From Branchipolynoe longqiensis (taxonomy: Eukaryota > Annelida > Polychaeta > Phyllodocida > Polynoidae): a stretch of DNA of 64,000 nt. This document shows positions 42,910-55,245 of this stretch, piece after piece. The number at the start of each line of letters is the position of its first letter. The first letter of the stretch is position 1. The notes beneath the pieces are model-generated. The model was not told where the DNA came from. It saw nothing but the letters and a program-made list of their open reading frames with translations, and did not search any database. The position numbers were made by a program, and so were the translations under genes. The DNA lies in the NCBI GenBank assembly GCA_030323885.1, contig CM059186.1, positions 152,925,064-152,989,063 of the forward strand, written 5' to 3'.

Positions 42910-45338
42910 CTACGGGGGGGTTGCTGTGTAGCCTGGTTTTGTGATGTAATGGTGTGCCAGTATTTTGAGGTGCATTTCCCTTCTACTCGTTAGTAGTGTT
43001 GCATTGCATTTTTTGTGTAATTCGATTGTGGGATATCTTTTTTTCACCTGAAGGCATATTTTGAGGGCTCTATTTTGTAGCACCTGTAGTTTGTTTAATA
43101 GTTTTGTATTTCCTCCCATGTATACTACATCGCCATAGTCAAAGTAGGGGAGGATCATGCCTTTATATATTTTAATTGCCATGCTTTCAGTCATGTAGTA
43201 TCTCAGTTTAGCCAGTAGCCATATTTTATGGTTTACTTTTTTGATAGTATTTGTTATGCAGAGGTCATAATTTAGGTGTCTGTCTAGATCCACTCCCAGA
43301 TATCGGTAGTTGTCTACTTGTTCTAGTTCGGTTTTTCCCAGAAGACACTTTATTTTCTCGTTACTTGTTAGCCTGGTACCAAATAGTACTGTTTTTGACC
43401 TGCTGTTGTTTATGGTTATCCTATTTAGTTGGCACCACTCGATTAGTTTTGTTAGTGTTAGATTCAGTTTCGTTTCTATTTCTTCGGTTGTTTTGCCTGC
43501 AGCATATACCACAGTGTCATCTGCATATAGTTGGATGTTTTCAATTTCTAGCCAGTTGTTTAGATCGTTAATATATAGGTCGTTCTCAGAAACTGTGTAC
43601 CACTTGAGGTAGTCTACTAGAAATGCATATTTCAAAGAAACCCTTTATTGGATTTTCAATATTTAGATTTCATCAGTTAGCCAAATAATGTGGGAGATAG
43701 TTTAGATCAAAAGTAAATGTTAATATTGTGTATTATGTATCTTATTGGGATGGATGTAGCTAAATACATAGAAAACTACATCACTAATTTGTGACATTGT
43801 CAACAGCATTGAAAATAAAGTGTCACAAACTTAATGAAAACCTCTGAACAACAGCTCATTTCACTTCAAATGGTCATATACAATGTCTTCATTAAGTTGA
43901 AGACATTTATTTCTAAAAAAAAAAAAATTAATTATGAAATAGTTAATATTTTCTGGAGTCATTAACATCGTAACATTTCGTTTCCACTTGCAAATACTAT
44001 AAAACTCTGTATCAAACACTGAGTACAGATACAGTACAGGAATTATTTTCACCATTTGACACTATGCATGGACCCAGTTATGGTATAGTAAAAGATAAAT
44101 CCTGAAATTGCCCCTAAACATTGAAATTTTAGCCGAACATTTGTGTAAAATTGTTTGTTTCCACTTTGTTACTCTGCTAATCCGTTACTCTGCTAATATT
44201 TTCTTGCTTTTCTCTTTAATATTCACAAATAAGACAAAACCATAGCAATGAGGTTTCAAATTATTATTACTACTGTTTATAAAGCAAGTGGCATGTGAAA
44301 TGTCCTAAAAATGTCAAGTTTTGTGTGGAAAATATTTGATTTTGGAGTCAGATTGGTTTCCATGCTATACTGCTATTTATTGGGTGTGAGCATCATTTGA
44401 CCTACTTAAAAATGCCAGAATATGTTTATTTTCAATTATTCAGATGCAAAAGGACATACACATTGAGGAAAATTGCTTATAGGACATTGGCAGCATTTTG
44501 ATTTTCTGGTACTGATGTCACACTATTGGTACACAACTTCTGAGAACGACCCATATATGAGGAAGAGAAGTGGCCCCAGGACTGACCCTTGGGGTACTCC
44601 GCAAATTATCTTTTCCTCATTGGATATTGATCCATTTACTGTGGTGCATTGCTTTCTGTTTTCTAGATAGCTCGCTAGCTATTTTCCTGTTACTCCCGTT
44701 ATTCCCATTTGGGTTAGTTTGCTCCTTAGGATAAGGTGGTCCACCGTGTCAAACGCTTTGCTGAAGTCTATGAACGCTGCACCCACTAGGTTCTTTTTAT
44801 TGATACTGTTTGCAATATCAGTTATTAAGTTAGCAATTGTTTTTATTGTCGAGTGGTATTTTCTGAAACCGCCCTGTTTACTGTTTAATATTTTGTGTTC
44901 GTTTAGGTGGTCCATAATATGTCTATGCATTATTTTTTCCATTAGTTTACCAGGCAGTGGGAGTATGGAGATCGGTCTATAGTTTCCCAGTACCTGTTTA
45001 TCCCCTCCTTTGTGGAGCGGTGTTACTTTGGCTAGTTTCCATCAGTCCACATAAGTACCTTCTGTGAACGATTTGTTGTATAGCTCACATATAACATCTG
45101 GGATGCATCCGAATGCATCTTTCAATACTATACTTGAGGTATTTTCAATGCCCGAAGGCTTGTTGCAATCAATTGATTTTATGAGCTCACTTATCTCTTT
45201 TATTGTGGTTGTGCAATCTCCAATGTCTGTGTTTAATTGTTGCGCTTTCGTGGTCCAGTTTGTGTTGAATTGTTTGGATAGTTTATTGCCTATGCCTATC
45301 TTGGGTGACAATTGTCTGGAATGAGTGGGGACGCTCAT
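42910..45338 (-). pseudogene. CR1-like LINE reverse transcriptase fragment, interrupted
   Basis: Read on the minus strand: [75 protein letters not shown] (up to 44552), then, after a 974-bp insertion, INDLNNWLEIENIQLYADD, YLGVDLD, PYFDYGDVVY and LQNRALKICL. A stop after GVTGK and frame changes around 45000 and 42905 (a C run) show decay. The motif set fits the CR1/L2/Jockey group; the exact clade is uncertain. Confidence 0.85.
43578..44551 (+). mobile_element. 974-bp inverted-repeat insertion in the CR1-like RT
   Basis: The tips GGTCGTTCTCAGAA (43578) and its complement ending at 44551 extend as ~25-bp inverted repeats with two mismatches. The element splits the LINE codons LFLIY and INDL. 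Flanks are TATATATT and CATATATG on the minus strand, consistent with a 6- to 8-bp duplication with core ATATAT. The interior is AT-rich and noncoding, so it is a non-autonomous DNA transposon. Confidence 0.8.
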
Positions 45339-46611
45339 TCGGGTTCATTGCTGGGCGCAGGGACTGTGAAGCTGACATGCCCCCCTCCCCCCCTGCCACT
45401 GCCGCCGGGGTGGGGGGTGGGGGGTGGGGGAGGTCCCGATGGGAATCCAACTGTCAGGGGAGGGGGCTTCCACACAGACACTGAACACCTGCCACTGGCC
45501 AACCAATCACAAACCACATACTGGACACACCTCCACACCAGACCACCAATCAGATCACAACACAAACCGGAGCTCATCACTCCACCCCATCTAGTTGTAA
45601 AAATATACGGATTTTCGGTAAAGAATTATATATTGGCAGAGAGCATTATTATTCTTGGGCTTTGGAGTGGGGAGAAGGTTATGTAATCTAAAAGCAATGG
45701 TGCCCCCACTCACATGATGACATGATATAAGCTATGTGAGATATATGTTCATACATGATGCTTAAAGTTAATGAAGAGATGTTCTTATATAAGAAGCAGT
45801 TCAAGATTGATGAAATGTTCCTCTATGTATTCATAAAGAATGCAATTGGAGAAAAAGGACATTTTCGGTATATGCATATATCTAATTGTAACTGTCTACA
45901 ACTAGACAAGCACACCAGCCATACCACATTCCTTAGAGCCACACCCTGCAGGCTGGTTTGGGCAGCAACTCCCACATATTAGGGCATTGCACTGACCAGT
46001 CTGTAGGGGAGTGTCTGATTGGCTGGCTGTGGGAGATCAGGTCACCTGACCCCCCTTGGCCTATCATGACCACACAAGTCTCATTCTAATTATTTATTCA
46101 AGAAACTTCTCCAGACACACTGGAGAGGGATCACTCTACTCCTGGCTCTTGAGTGAGACAGACGACCTACTCTTGAGCAGGAACCCCAGACACTCTGTCT
46201 GATGCCAGCAAAATTCATATATTCCAATTGAGTGTGTAAACAGCCATAGGACTCCTGTCCCATGGGCTGTAGGCACTGCTTTCACTATACAGGCTAAGGT
46301 GGTAATGAGATACTGTGTGGACAGAAGGTGAGGGGTTAGGTGGATAGGTCACTGATAGGTGAGCAGGAGTTGATGCCAATAAAGCACAACGTTCTCACTG
46401 TCTATCTTTGTGACTTGTCTTCCTTTCTTCCTTAGTCTTAGTTACAGAGTTGGTAATATTGGTTAGTATGACTTCATCACAGGTGAAATGAAGGGGAAGA
46501 GTATTGTAGTAGCATGGGGTGCTCACAGCGGCCGAGTAACCTCATGTTATTATATAGTGGTCAGTCTGCAACAGCCTCTCCGACTGACCACATCTACAAA
46601 CCTCTTATTCA
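45339..46611. other. No gene recognised; C/G-rich patch and LTR-like tail
   Basis: A C/G-rich low-complexity patch lies at 45378-45435. Sequence 46000-46485 is unusually rich in ordinary words and has 'caataaagc' at about 46377 followed by a pyrimidine-rich stretch, which could be the end of an LTR or of a transcript, but no second copy exists in the window to prove it. Confidence 0.3.
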
Positions 46612-47962
46612 ATGATGCCACGACAAAGTTCATCAGCAAAAAAGAGAGGCCGTGGACGCCCAGTCAAGGCCAGCACTCAGAAAGGCGCATCTACAACGCT
46701 ACCCATACAACTCGGGGAAAACCAACCGGGGAAGCATATCATACTCCCGATGCAGCTTGGAGACAGCCTGCAATCCCAGGGTGCCACCAGAAGTACACCC
46801 CGGTACGGAACCAGCACGTGTAACACACACGACACCTCCAGCGACCCTGACGACAAATCGGACGATTCCTACCTGGAGCCCGGGCAGCGGCAATCACGCC
46901 CGACGGCTCAGAGGCAAAGGACGAGGCCAGCCTGGACCGACGGATGAGTGACATGGAGCAGAGGATGACCACACGCATGGAAGCAAGGATGGAGGCTATG
47001 CAGATAGCCATCCAACAGCAGCTGGAGGATGGTGTGCCACCAGCACGCGCACGGGCGGCCCCCAGGGAACCGTTACCACTACCAGCACGCAGATGCGCAC
47101 AATCACCACCGGCACGGCAAAGGGATAATGTCCAGGACCGGCACGAGAGGCCCCCACCGGGCACCGCTCCCCCCGTCCAGGAGCCCTTCCCCGACAGGCG
47201 GAGGGGTGAGCAGAGACAGAATATGTACCCGCAGTTGCCCGAAAAGGTGGCCGCACGCAGGAGGTCAAACAGCAGAGGCGGTGCACAACAGCACCGGGAG
47301 CATGACGACCAACTGGAGGAGGATGCCATCGACAGATACCAGGCGAGATACAGAAGTCTTGAAGGTAGGAGGGCTATTCTCCATGACATGTTTATTACGA
47401 ACCGGATATCGAAGCCTTACATGTATCTGAAACGGCCGGGGTGCAGCTCGTTGGCACAAAAGCTGGCAGCCCGCACCACGATGATCGAGCGAGAATATAC
47501 ATGTGCGCATACATTGCACTGCTCGCTGATCGGAAGGCATACGATGGTCGTGACTTTCCACATATGTTCGAACATCTCAAGTGTATAACCGACGACTGCA
47601 TGCGCAAACCATGGCCCACGGTGAGGGAATGGTCCCAAAACATATTCGACATGGTCGAGAAAGAGGAAATCGGCTGGCACGACCGCCAGGAAATCCAAAA
47701 TGACCGTTTCACATTCTGCACCGCCCAGAGCAGCTACCCCACCCACGGCAGGGATGACCGGGGGCCAACACCAGTAACCGACAAGACCTGCAGGGGGCGC
47801 ATCGAGGCAGAGCCCCACGAGCCAATCAAAACACAAAACAACAAATCAAACAACATTTATCAAATTACCACTGAAAGACATTTGACATCTAAGTTGTTAT
47901 CTACCACACAATTGACACACAAGCAATTGAACTATCAAATTGGTATGATATCCAACAATTGA
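46612..47962 (+). pseudogene. Retroelement gag-like ORF, frameshifted
   Basis: The frames 46612-46947 (MMPRQSSSAKKRGRGRPVK), 46944-47588 (MSDMEQRMTTRMEARMEAM, coiled-coil-like, then Arg/Pro-rich) and 47441-47962 (YMCAYIALLADRKAYDGRD, HLKCITDDCM, PWPTVREWSQNIFDMVE) are successive parts of one protein. The last part resembles gag-like proteins of retroelements in marine invertebrates (from memory). GC-rich composition differs from the surroundings. No RT or recombinase follows, so it is isolated. It could instead be a fragment of an unrelated element. Confidence 0.5.
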
Positions 47963-48234
47963 TAATTATATTGATTATTAACTACTCTCATCACCCTTTG
48001 TAATCGCTCTGCATGTTAAATGTTATCTTCTCATATAATCACATGTTATTGCTATGTTATATTATCAGATGTACTGCATATTACATCTCATCCCATAAAC
48101 TGATCATATACCATGACCTTATGTCGGTCGTTGCTGCTCTCATACCAACGTAATTGATGATGATGGGGCGGAGGCGCCCGAATAAAAGCCATGTCTTCCC
48201 AACCTCAGCTTCCACGTCTTCTGTGCCCGAGAGC

Positions 48235-48772
48235 AATGGTAGGTGGTAGATGGGAAGTATTTGATAGATATGGATTGTCAGTCCTTAAAATGGGAGTGTT
48301 TAAATAAAGAAATAATATTGTTAATAGAGCGTATCCATTAAAAATAAGACATTTAAAATTAACTATATTAAAATTGGTAAAAAATGGGTAAACCTGGTCT
48401 TGTATTTGTTGTTGCTTTGCTAATTGGCTATACATATTTGCTAAGACAATCCAATCTATTTTATTCCGAGATGCTGGGTGATGGCAGTCATATGTTGTTG
48501 GGCGGAGACATCCAGGCACACAAGACACATCTGTTAGTGCACTTCCGTAGCACAAAAACAATCTGCAGACCAGAGGACAGCTACCACATCAAGCTACCTA
48601 GGGTACACAATTCGATCTTCTGTCCCGTACGTGCATGGAATAACGACTCATGCGGACATTCAGGTCCGCATGAGGGCGCCCAGCATTCATACTCTTGAAC
48701 GGGGACCCCCTGACCAGTCAAACTTTCATCCAATGCATACGGATGATATTGAAGAAAGCCAAGTTACAATAC
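48235..48772 (+). pseudogene. Tyrosine recombinase fragment of a split-repeat YR element
   Basis: The order matches element 3: WEVFDRYGLSVLKMG, RAYPLKIRHLKLTILKL, MGKPGLVFVVALLIGYTYLL, RQSNLFYSEML, HIKLPRVHNSIFCPVRAW, then QTFIQCIRMILKKAKL in a shifted frame. It carries the first catalytic Arg but stops before HSLRRG, so the second half of the active site is absent. Confidence 0.88.
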
Positions 48773-49229
48773 GTCAGTAAGTTTGATGCCCCTGCCCTGC
48801 AGAGTTGTAAATCACTGTCTTGTGGTACAGGTTCTTGACAGAACCAAAGGCTAAGGGAGCAAACCCTAAAAGAAAACCATGTCACTGTGGCAGCATTAAG
48901 GGCAGTTGACGTATGGAACTCCCAACATCTCCCGACCAGCCACTGCAGGGACAAATAGTTTTGCGCCTGTCTGGACATGTTCTTGCCGGTATGAAACCTC
49001 TATTTGCTCCCCGAATGACTGCCGCTGGTAACTTGCAAAAGCCAGCAGCACTTCAACACTTTTGCAGGCAGCTTTCATGAAATGTACAACCGCACAAAAC
49101 GGAGAGCAACAGTCAAGTAATGAAAGCAGTCTTTGTCGCATCGTGACGGACAGCATGATGATGATGATGATGATGATGATGACCTAGAGCTTGTCTGATA
49201 GTTAGCTAGTGATTGACATCAATGGCGCC
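48773..49229. other. Unrecognised stretch with (GAT)n
   Basis: A (GAT)n run occupies about 49154-49182. Nothing else was recognised. Confidence 0.45.
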
Positions 49230-49288
49230 TGTCAAAATGTATTAAGCCTGATTAATACATTTCTTGGCCCAACAATAATTCCCGGTGT

Positions 49289-49718
49289 TTGTTTTTGAAT
49301 TATACCTGGGAGACGTGTCTTTCTTTCGCTGAAAAAATATTCTACATGGTGGCGGATAAGCGCTTGCCGAATGGCTGGGATGACGAAGTACTTATTCAGG
49401 AAGTAAGGAGAGATGAGACGGGTCTCGGCCAACGTTTAACTAAGAATATTGTTAAAAATAGTAAAGATAATTTATTTAATGAATATAATAAAGAGAGTGA
49501 CAGCAGGCCGTGTACCATCTGGAACTGGGGAAAGTCCTGTGGTTTCTCGGTTAGTCATGGCCATCGGTCTGAACGTTTTATGCATATATGTACCTGGTGT
49601 GCATATCATATAAGAAGAAAGTATTTCCATAAGGAGATTGACTGTCAAAAATAAATTGAATGCCTGTGATCTGAAGTCCAGTAATGAAAATGATAATACT
49701 CATGCAAAGAATTTTTAG
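49289..49718 (+). pseudogene. Copy D gag-like C-terminal half
   Basis: It encodes YTWETCLSFAEKIFYMVADK, RLPNGWDDEVLIQEVRRDET, RPCTIWNWGKSCGFSVSHG, HICTWCAYHIRRK and HKEIDC, the same order as in element 3. The conserved Cys/His cluster is intact. The N-terminal half is missing. Confidence 0.88.
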
Positions 49719-49732
49719 AGTGCGGCCTGGCT

Positions 49733-50037
49733 CAGGGATGAAAGTGGTCTCCGGGAAAAAAAGCGGAAATACTGATTTCTCCCATAGGTTTAGCATTGTC
49801 AGGAAATTGCGGAAAATACACGGAAGTCGGGTTTCATACATATATGTTTGAAACACGTATTAGTAGCATATGCGGATGGTGCTGCAGCGTAAAACAATGT
49901 ATTAGCATAGATAAAGAATACAATGTATTCTTCATCTATGGTATTAGTATACACGTATAGTGATGCTGCATTTGAACACTTATAGCTACAGGAAAAATCC
50001 CTGAAATCTGCGAAATCGCGGAGATCTTTCATCCCTG
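49733..50037 (+). mobile_element. MITE, second member of the CAGGGATGAAAG family
   Basis: It is 305 bp with CAGGGATGAAAG at the left and ctttcatccctg at the right, flanked by CTGGCT on both sides (49727-49732 and 50038-50043). Removing it restores the gag-pol junction of copy D. The interior resembles 15645-16007 (actgatttctcccataggtt versus the equivalent region; gtcgggtttca). Confidence 0.82.
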
Positions 50038-50106
50038 CTGGCTGGGGCCGAAACCACAGAGGACATTGTGCGTATACGACTGGTGGATGCACCGGGACTG
50101 TAGTGT

Positions 50107-50231
50107 TGTAGAGGGATGAAAGGATAAGTGACCGCTGTGAGTTTGGTCTAGCAAGTGACCTGTTTATTCATACTGGCCACGTGACGTCCCCTGGTCACAT
50201 GACCTGGCTTCGTCGGGTCCAGTTCCTTACA
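50107..50231 (-). repeat. Gypsy 3' LTR
   Basis: In minus orientation it starts TGTAAGGAAC and ends CATCCCTCTACA (TG...CA). It shares about 119 bp with 55246-55364, with a few differences (ggtctagcaag versus ggtttaccaag). Confidence 0.75.
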
Positions 50232-50580
50232 CTACATCTCCCTTTTATAAACAATATGTGTTTTGTTTGATTCACAGGTTGGTGGGTACATAAGTTTTGC
50301 TTAATACTAGACGGCCTGTTTGGCTAGCAAGGTTATCATGCTTGGATATGAATTACGCTTCACATCGATTTCTCGCTATACCTTTTTTTTTTGTTTGATT
50401 TAGTCTTTCTTTAACAACGTGTTTAATTAACTTGTTACTAAACAATTGTCCAGATATCCATTGTACATGCATGTGTTGCCATTGTTATGATGTTTGGACA
50501 GTATTTTCTAAATCTACTGTCGACGCAATGGTGAGTTTCCTGGTTTGGTCATTTATGCTTATACTAATGTCAAGGTTGGC

Positions 50581-50891
50581 GTTCTCTGTGGCGGAGTGGT
50601 TAGAGTGTCTGACTTTTTTCTAGGTCAGACTCCTAATCTGAGGGTCGGCAGTTCGATTCCCCATGCCCCCAGCTCTGCCAATTTGGATTTCCACCGCTGT
50701 GTATAACTTACAGCGTCATCAAAGGCCGGTTGCTCTCATACCATGTCTATGTGGTGTGGGAGGTTAAAAAACCCTTGGGTCGGTAAAAGTGTAGGCTCGG
50801 GCTTTCTATCGACCAGCAGTTGAATGAGGAAGACCAGTCGTCTATGACTGAAATTTCGCCTGCTTAAACAACTAATGGACCAAAAAAAAGG
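50581..50891 (+). mobile_element. tRNA-derived SINE
   Basis: The head gttctctgtggcggagtggt carries an A box (TGGCGGAGTGG), the B box is AGTTCGATTCC, and the 3' end is A-rich (ccaaaaaaaagg). The stem TCAGA-CTCCTAA-TCTGA forms a good anticodon arm with CCT in the anticodon position, suggesting a tRNA-Arg(CCU) ancestor, with an extra ~20 nt before it. The body includes tctgccaatttggatttccacc. A second, shorter copy is at 51432-51549. Both lie in the Gypsy element. Confidence 0.8.
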
Positions 50892-51431
50892 TACTGCAAT
50901 TGGTCGTCAGGTGTCTTATCGCTACTACTTTGTGTTACATGTTATTTGGAAGTTTCCTACTTCTTCCGTTATTGGAATGATAACATACAATTCTGTCCAG
51001 ATACATCTTTACATGATATTTCTTTTTTTAAACAATTTCCGCTAACAATAAAACATTGCTGTTTAGTCATCATGATATCATGTTACATTTGTATGTGAGA
51101 GTACTTTTACATATATATATATATATATGTATATATTATACGTTTCCATGTTTGACATATCAGAGCCATTCAGGTTTGCCAACTGGCATAGACAATTATT
51201 CTCTGTTGTGCTTATTACTCTAATCGGACGACCGGCCTGATTGCTCATCCGGCTCGAGTTATATAACCAGTTGGTGGTGGGTCATTTTATGGAGTGGGCA
51301 TTATTGTCTGTGTTTTGTTTGTTGGTCTATTTGGTTTCTGTGTATGTGTTTGTATGAAGAGTGTTCTGTTTCTTCGTATTGCTTTGTTGTCTGCATTTTG
51401 AATGTTGTAATCACGTCCCATCTCCCGTGGT

Positions 51432-51549
51432 GTTCTCTGTGGCGGAGTGGTTAGAGTGGTTTTTCTAGGTCAGACTCCTAATCTGAAGGTCAGTCGTTTG
51501 ATTCCCTGTGCCTCCACCTCTGCCAATTTGGATTTCCACCACTGTGTAT
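51432..51549 (+). mobile_element. tRNA-derived SINE, truncated copy
   Basis: It has the same head and body as 50581-50891 up to 'ccactgtgtat', with a shorter insert before the anticodon arm and a mutated B box (CGTTTGATTCC). Confidence 0.78.
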
Positions 51550-51589
51550 GATCCCTGTTTGCTTTAGTGATTGTGTCTTTTACCCATTG

Positions 51590-52660
51590 TCATTTGTGGT
51601 TTAGATATCTTATATTCTCACCGCTCGTTAGCTTTGTGTGTGGTTTACCAGCGTGCTTGTCATGGTAATACTTTTGTTTATTTTGTGATTTTTTTATGTG
51701 GACCTTTCGTGATGAGACAATTGCTGGTCTTAAATATTTAGGTAGAGTTGGAATGTTGGATCGCAATTTTCTACTCATCAAGAGTTGTGCAGGTGATGCA
51801 TCTAATTCGTGTATTTTTGTGTTTCTGTATGCTAATAAAGCAAGGTCAAAATCAGTGTTTTCGGCTCTTGATTTTCTTAGTAATGCTTTGACTGTTTGTA
51901 TGCATCTCTCTGCCTGTCCGTTGCTCTGGGGGTATAGTGGGCTGGAGTATATTCGTGTAAACCCGTATTTTGTAGCAAATTCACTATATTCGTCACTTGT
52001 AAACTGTGGTCCATTATCTGAGACTACAACGTTTGGTTTTCCGTGGCGTGCAAATGTGTGTTTAAGGTTATCTATAACTTGTAGTGTTTTGTATCTGTAT
52101 CACCTCTGGGTATTTGGAATAGTAGTCGACTAATAACATGTAATTTTCATTATCGAGGTGAAACAAATCTCACCAACTTTGTAAAATGGAATGTCCGGAA
52201 TGTCATGATTAATCAGTGGCTCCTTATGGGGCCGATTACATAGTGACTGGCAAGTTGGGCATCTTGAAACTTTATCTTGCAATTGTTTGTCAAGACCAGG
52301 CCAAAATACATAGTCGCTCGCAAGTTGTTTGCATTTTATGATGCCGAGATGCGAGCTGTGTAACTTGTCTAACATCTTTCTTTGTAGTGTGTGTGGAATT
52401 ATGATCTGACTGCCTTTCATAATAATCTTGTTTTGTGTGGTGAGGTCTTGCCTGTACGTAAAATACGGTTTTAACTCGTGATTAATGTCTTTGGTATTTG
52501 AGGGCCATCCTTCTTGAATATATTCAAGTAGTATCTTTAACTTGAGGTCTTTACTTGTCTCGTTTGCAATGTCTTCAAGCTCGTCCTCGACATAGCTTAG
52601 GGCTGCAATGGATATGTCAAAATCGTATAAGTTTGCTGGCTTAGTTTCTGTTGTGTGTGC
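51590..52660 (-). pseudogene. Gypsy integrase remnant
   Basis: Zinc-binding H2C2 motif: HSSHLGIIKCKQLASDYVFW followed by CPTCQ (52130-52420). Then, in other frames, the catalytic core: VVSDNGPQFTSDEY, YSSPLYPQSNGQAER, LLAYRNTK, and the C-terminal tail to 51590. At least two frameshifts split it. Confidence 0.85.
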
Positions 52661-54442
52661 TCATGAGAGTGTATCAGCAAAAATCATTTTTGTTCCTTTA
52701 ACATATTCTACTTTCAAGTCATAATTTTGCAACCTCATTCTCATTCTTTGAATGCATGCTGTTAGTTTGTGTAGGGGCTTGCACATGATGCTTACAAGTG
52801 GCTTGTGGTCTGTCTCAACTGTGACCTCCTTTCCAAAAATGTACTCATGAAATTTTGCACAGCCGAACCAGATCACAAGCAACTCCTTTTCAATAACAGC
52901 ATAATTACTTTGACAGTTATCTAAAGCTTTGGACGCCATTGATACTGGCTGCTGATCCTGGAATAGTGCAGACTTTGATGCATCCACCTGCATCGTTACT
53001 GTTTTTGTTACGTCACAATATTTAAGTACTGGTGTTTTTGTTAATGACGGTTTTAAGTTGTTAAATGCTTCCCTTTGATCAGCTTCCCAATGCAGTGCTA
53101 TGTCCTTTGACAACAATAATCTTAGAGGTTTTGCCATCTCGGATAAGTTAGGTATAAATTTATTAACATATCCTACCATGCCAAGGAACCTTTGTACACC
53201 GGCCCTATCAGTTGGAGTTGGCATCTCGAGTATCGCCTGTAGCCTATCAGGGTTTGGCTTAAGGCCTTCAGATGTCAACAGATGCCCTACGTATTGCACT
53301 TGCTTTTTGCAGATGTTAGATTTGTTAGGGTTTAATTTTAGCCCGACCTCTTGTGCCCGTTTTAACACAGTTTCTAGTCTTTTGTTGTGCTCATCCAATG
53401 TGGCCCCAAATACAAGGATATCATCTGCTACTACAGCGACACCTTGGAGGTCGCTAAGGATCTTATCCATCTCCTGGATAAAAATATCCCCGGCCGTTTT
53501 TATCCCAAAGGGTAGCCGGGTGTATCTGTAGTGCCCCCAAGGCGTATTAAATGTGCACAACAAGGAACTGGGTTGGTCTAATTCCACCTGCCAGTATCCA
53601 CTGTGTTTGTCCAGCACGGAAAAGTATTTGGCCCCATTGGTTCTAACCACAACTTGTTCTACTGTTCTGGTGGGGTAAGGTCCCCTTAAGATTGCCTTGT
53701 TCAATTTAGTGGGGTCAAGACAAATTCTTATTTTGTTAGGCTTTTTTACGATGGTAATGGAATTGACCCAAGGTGTAGGCTCTATTTGTTCGACTATGAC
53801 ACCATTTGTTAACATTCGGTCCAGCTCATTCCACACAGCATCAGTAATGGTGTGTGGAACCCGCCTGGGGGGGGGGTCAATTACTGGTGGGACACTATCA
53901 TCAATGTGTATGGTGGCATTTACTTTTATACATCCTAGACCTTTAAAAACATTAGCATATTTATTTACCAGCTGTTTCGCTTGCTCCTCTGATGTTTGCG
54001 TGTGTCGCTCAACGATCATTGATTGGATACGGTTTATCAGTTTGAGTTTGACACAGGCATCTTTACCCAGAATTACGCATCTATTGTCTATCACTTGAAA
54101 ATGAACGGGCTTCCCTTGTATGTTAATGTTCACTTGACCCCGTGGCTGAATGCGCTCCCCTGAGTAGGTCACCAGCCGGCACGTCGGACTCCGTATCTTC
54201 CTGTTGGGTAGCTTCATGTAGATTTGCTCTGGCAAAAGGTTCGCTTCAGAGCCAGTGTCTAATTTAAATTTGACGTCCTCGTTACACACTTTTAATGTTT
54301 GAAACGATAGATTCGAATGCTTATCGTTATCTTCTGCCATGGCTCCTACGTATAGATCCTCGTAACTTTCCTCGTTTGCCTCTTCTGGTTGCCACTCCTC
54401 ATGTGCGTTTCGGTCCACTCTCAACGCATTTATCGGCGTCAT
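52661..54442 (-). pseudogene. Gypsy protease-RT-RNase H polyprotein part
   Basis: This is a 593-residue frame. The aspartic protease motif is LDTGSEANLL (Asp62). RT shows SVLDKHSGYWQVELDQ (Asp278) and VADD at 338-341. RNase H covers roughly residues 480-593 (MQVDASK, NYAVIEKELL, VETDHKPL); part of its first strand looks deleted between ASKSAL and FQDQQ. It ends ADTLS at a TGA where family members have Arg (CGA to TGA). Coding similarity continues below 52661 into the integrase, so the ORF end is a nonsense mutation. Confidence 0.9.
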
Positions 54443-55109
54443 TGTTTGTTGTGCACTTCTACATACTTTTGCAAAATGTCCTATGCGCCCACATGTTATG
54501 CATTGTTTCCCTCATCCAGGACAATTGTCTCGTGGATGGTTGTATCCACATCGGGCACAATTGCCTTGTGGGGGGGCATTTCTTGGCTGTCCGCCTCGCC
54601 TGTTCCACGACAGCACCGACGTTGGTGTACGTGTTTTTGTTGTTAGCCGTGGACGTCGGTTGTCGTGTCTACTCATAGCGTGTACTTCTGTGTCAGTCGT
54701 ATTGCTAGCATTGTTTGTTATTTGAGATGAATCATATTCACTGAGCCGACATATTTCTATGCATTGTTGTAGATTGAGATTAGAGGTTTGTAGCAACTTG
54801 TCCCTTAGTTTGTTGTTTCTCACTCCACAAACGATCCTCTCACAGAGCATTGGCTCCTCTTACGCCGTAATCACATAATACCACTCGGTGACATAGTTCT
54901 CGAATGTACGCATCTATTCCTTCAGATCCTTGATTGTAGCTGTTGAAATGATACCGAACTATTGTGATATTGGACTTGCCTTGACAATATCTGTGGAATG
55001 CCTCTGTTAGTGGATTGATTTTATCCCTTTCTCCCGATTCAATGTTCAGCGTATGAAACAATTTCTGCGCTTCTGGTCCTGCGACGTGCAAGAAGGCGCA
55101 GCATTGCAC
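54443..55109 (-). pseudogene. Gypsy gag remnant with zinc knuckles
   Basis: The frames 54840-55109 (FHRYCQGKSNITIVRYHFN, IDAYIRELCHRVVLCDYG) and 54512-54850 (CGVRNNKLRDKLLQT, NCARCGYNHPRDNCPG) are followed, after a TGA, by CITCGRIGHFAKVC. Two CCHC-type knuckles are therefore visible. It is upstream of and nearly continuous with the protease frame. Confidence 0.82.
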
Positions 55110-55245
55110 TTTTTCACTTTTCGACGTTCTTCCTGCTGCACCCGCGTATAGTTCATATGCACCGTATCAGGTCCGCCAGTTCAACATTTTTAGTCCTGTC
55201 AATCCAGCCATGTTTGTTGTCTTATTTGCACATTTGACACCACCT

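Noticed and set aside
46000..46485. Solo LTR
   Set aside because: An AATAAA-like signal and tail are suggestive, but no second copy, TG/CA ends or target duplication could be shown.
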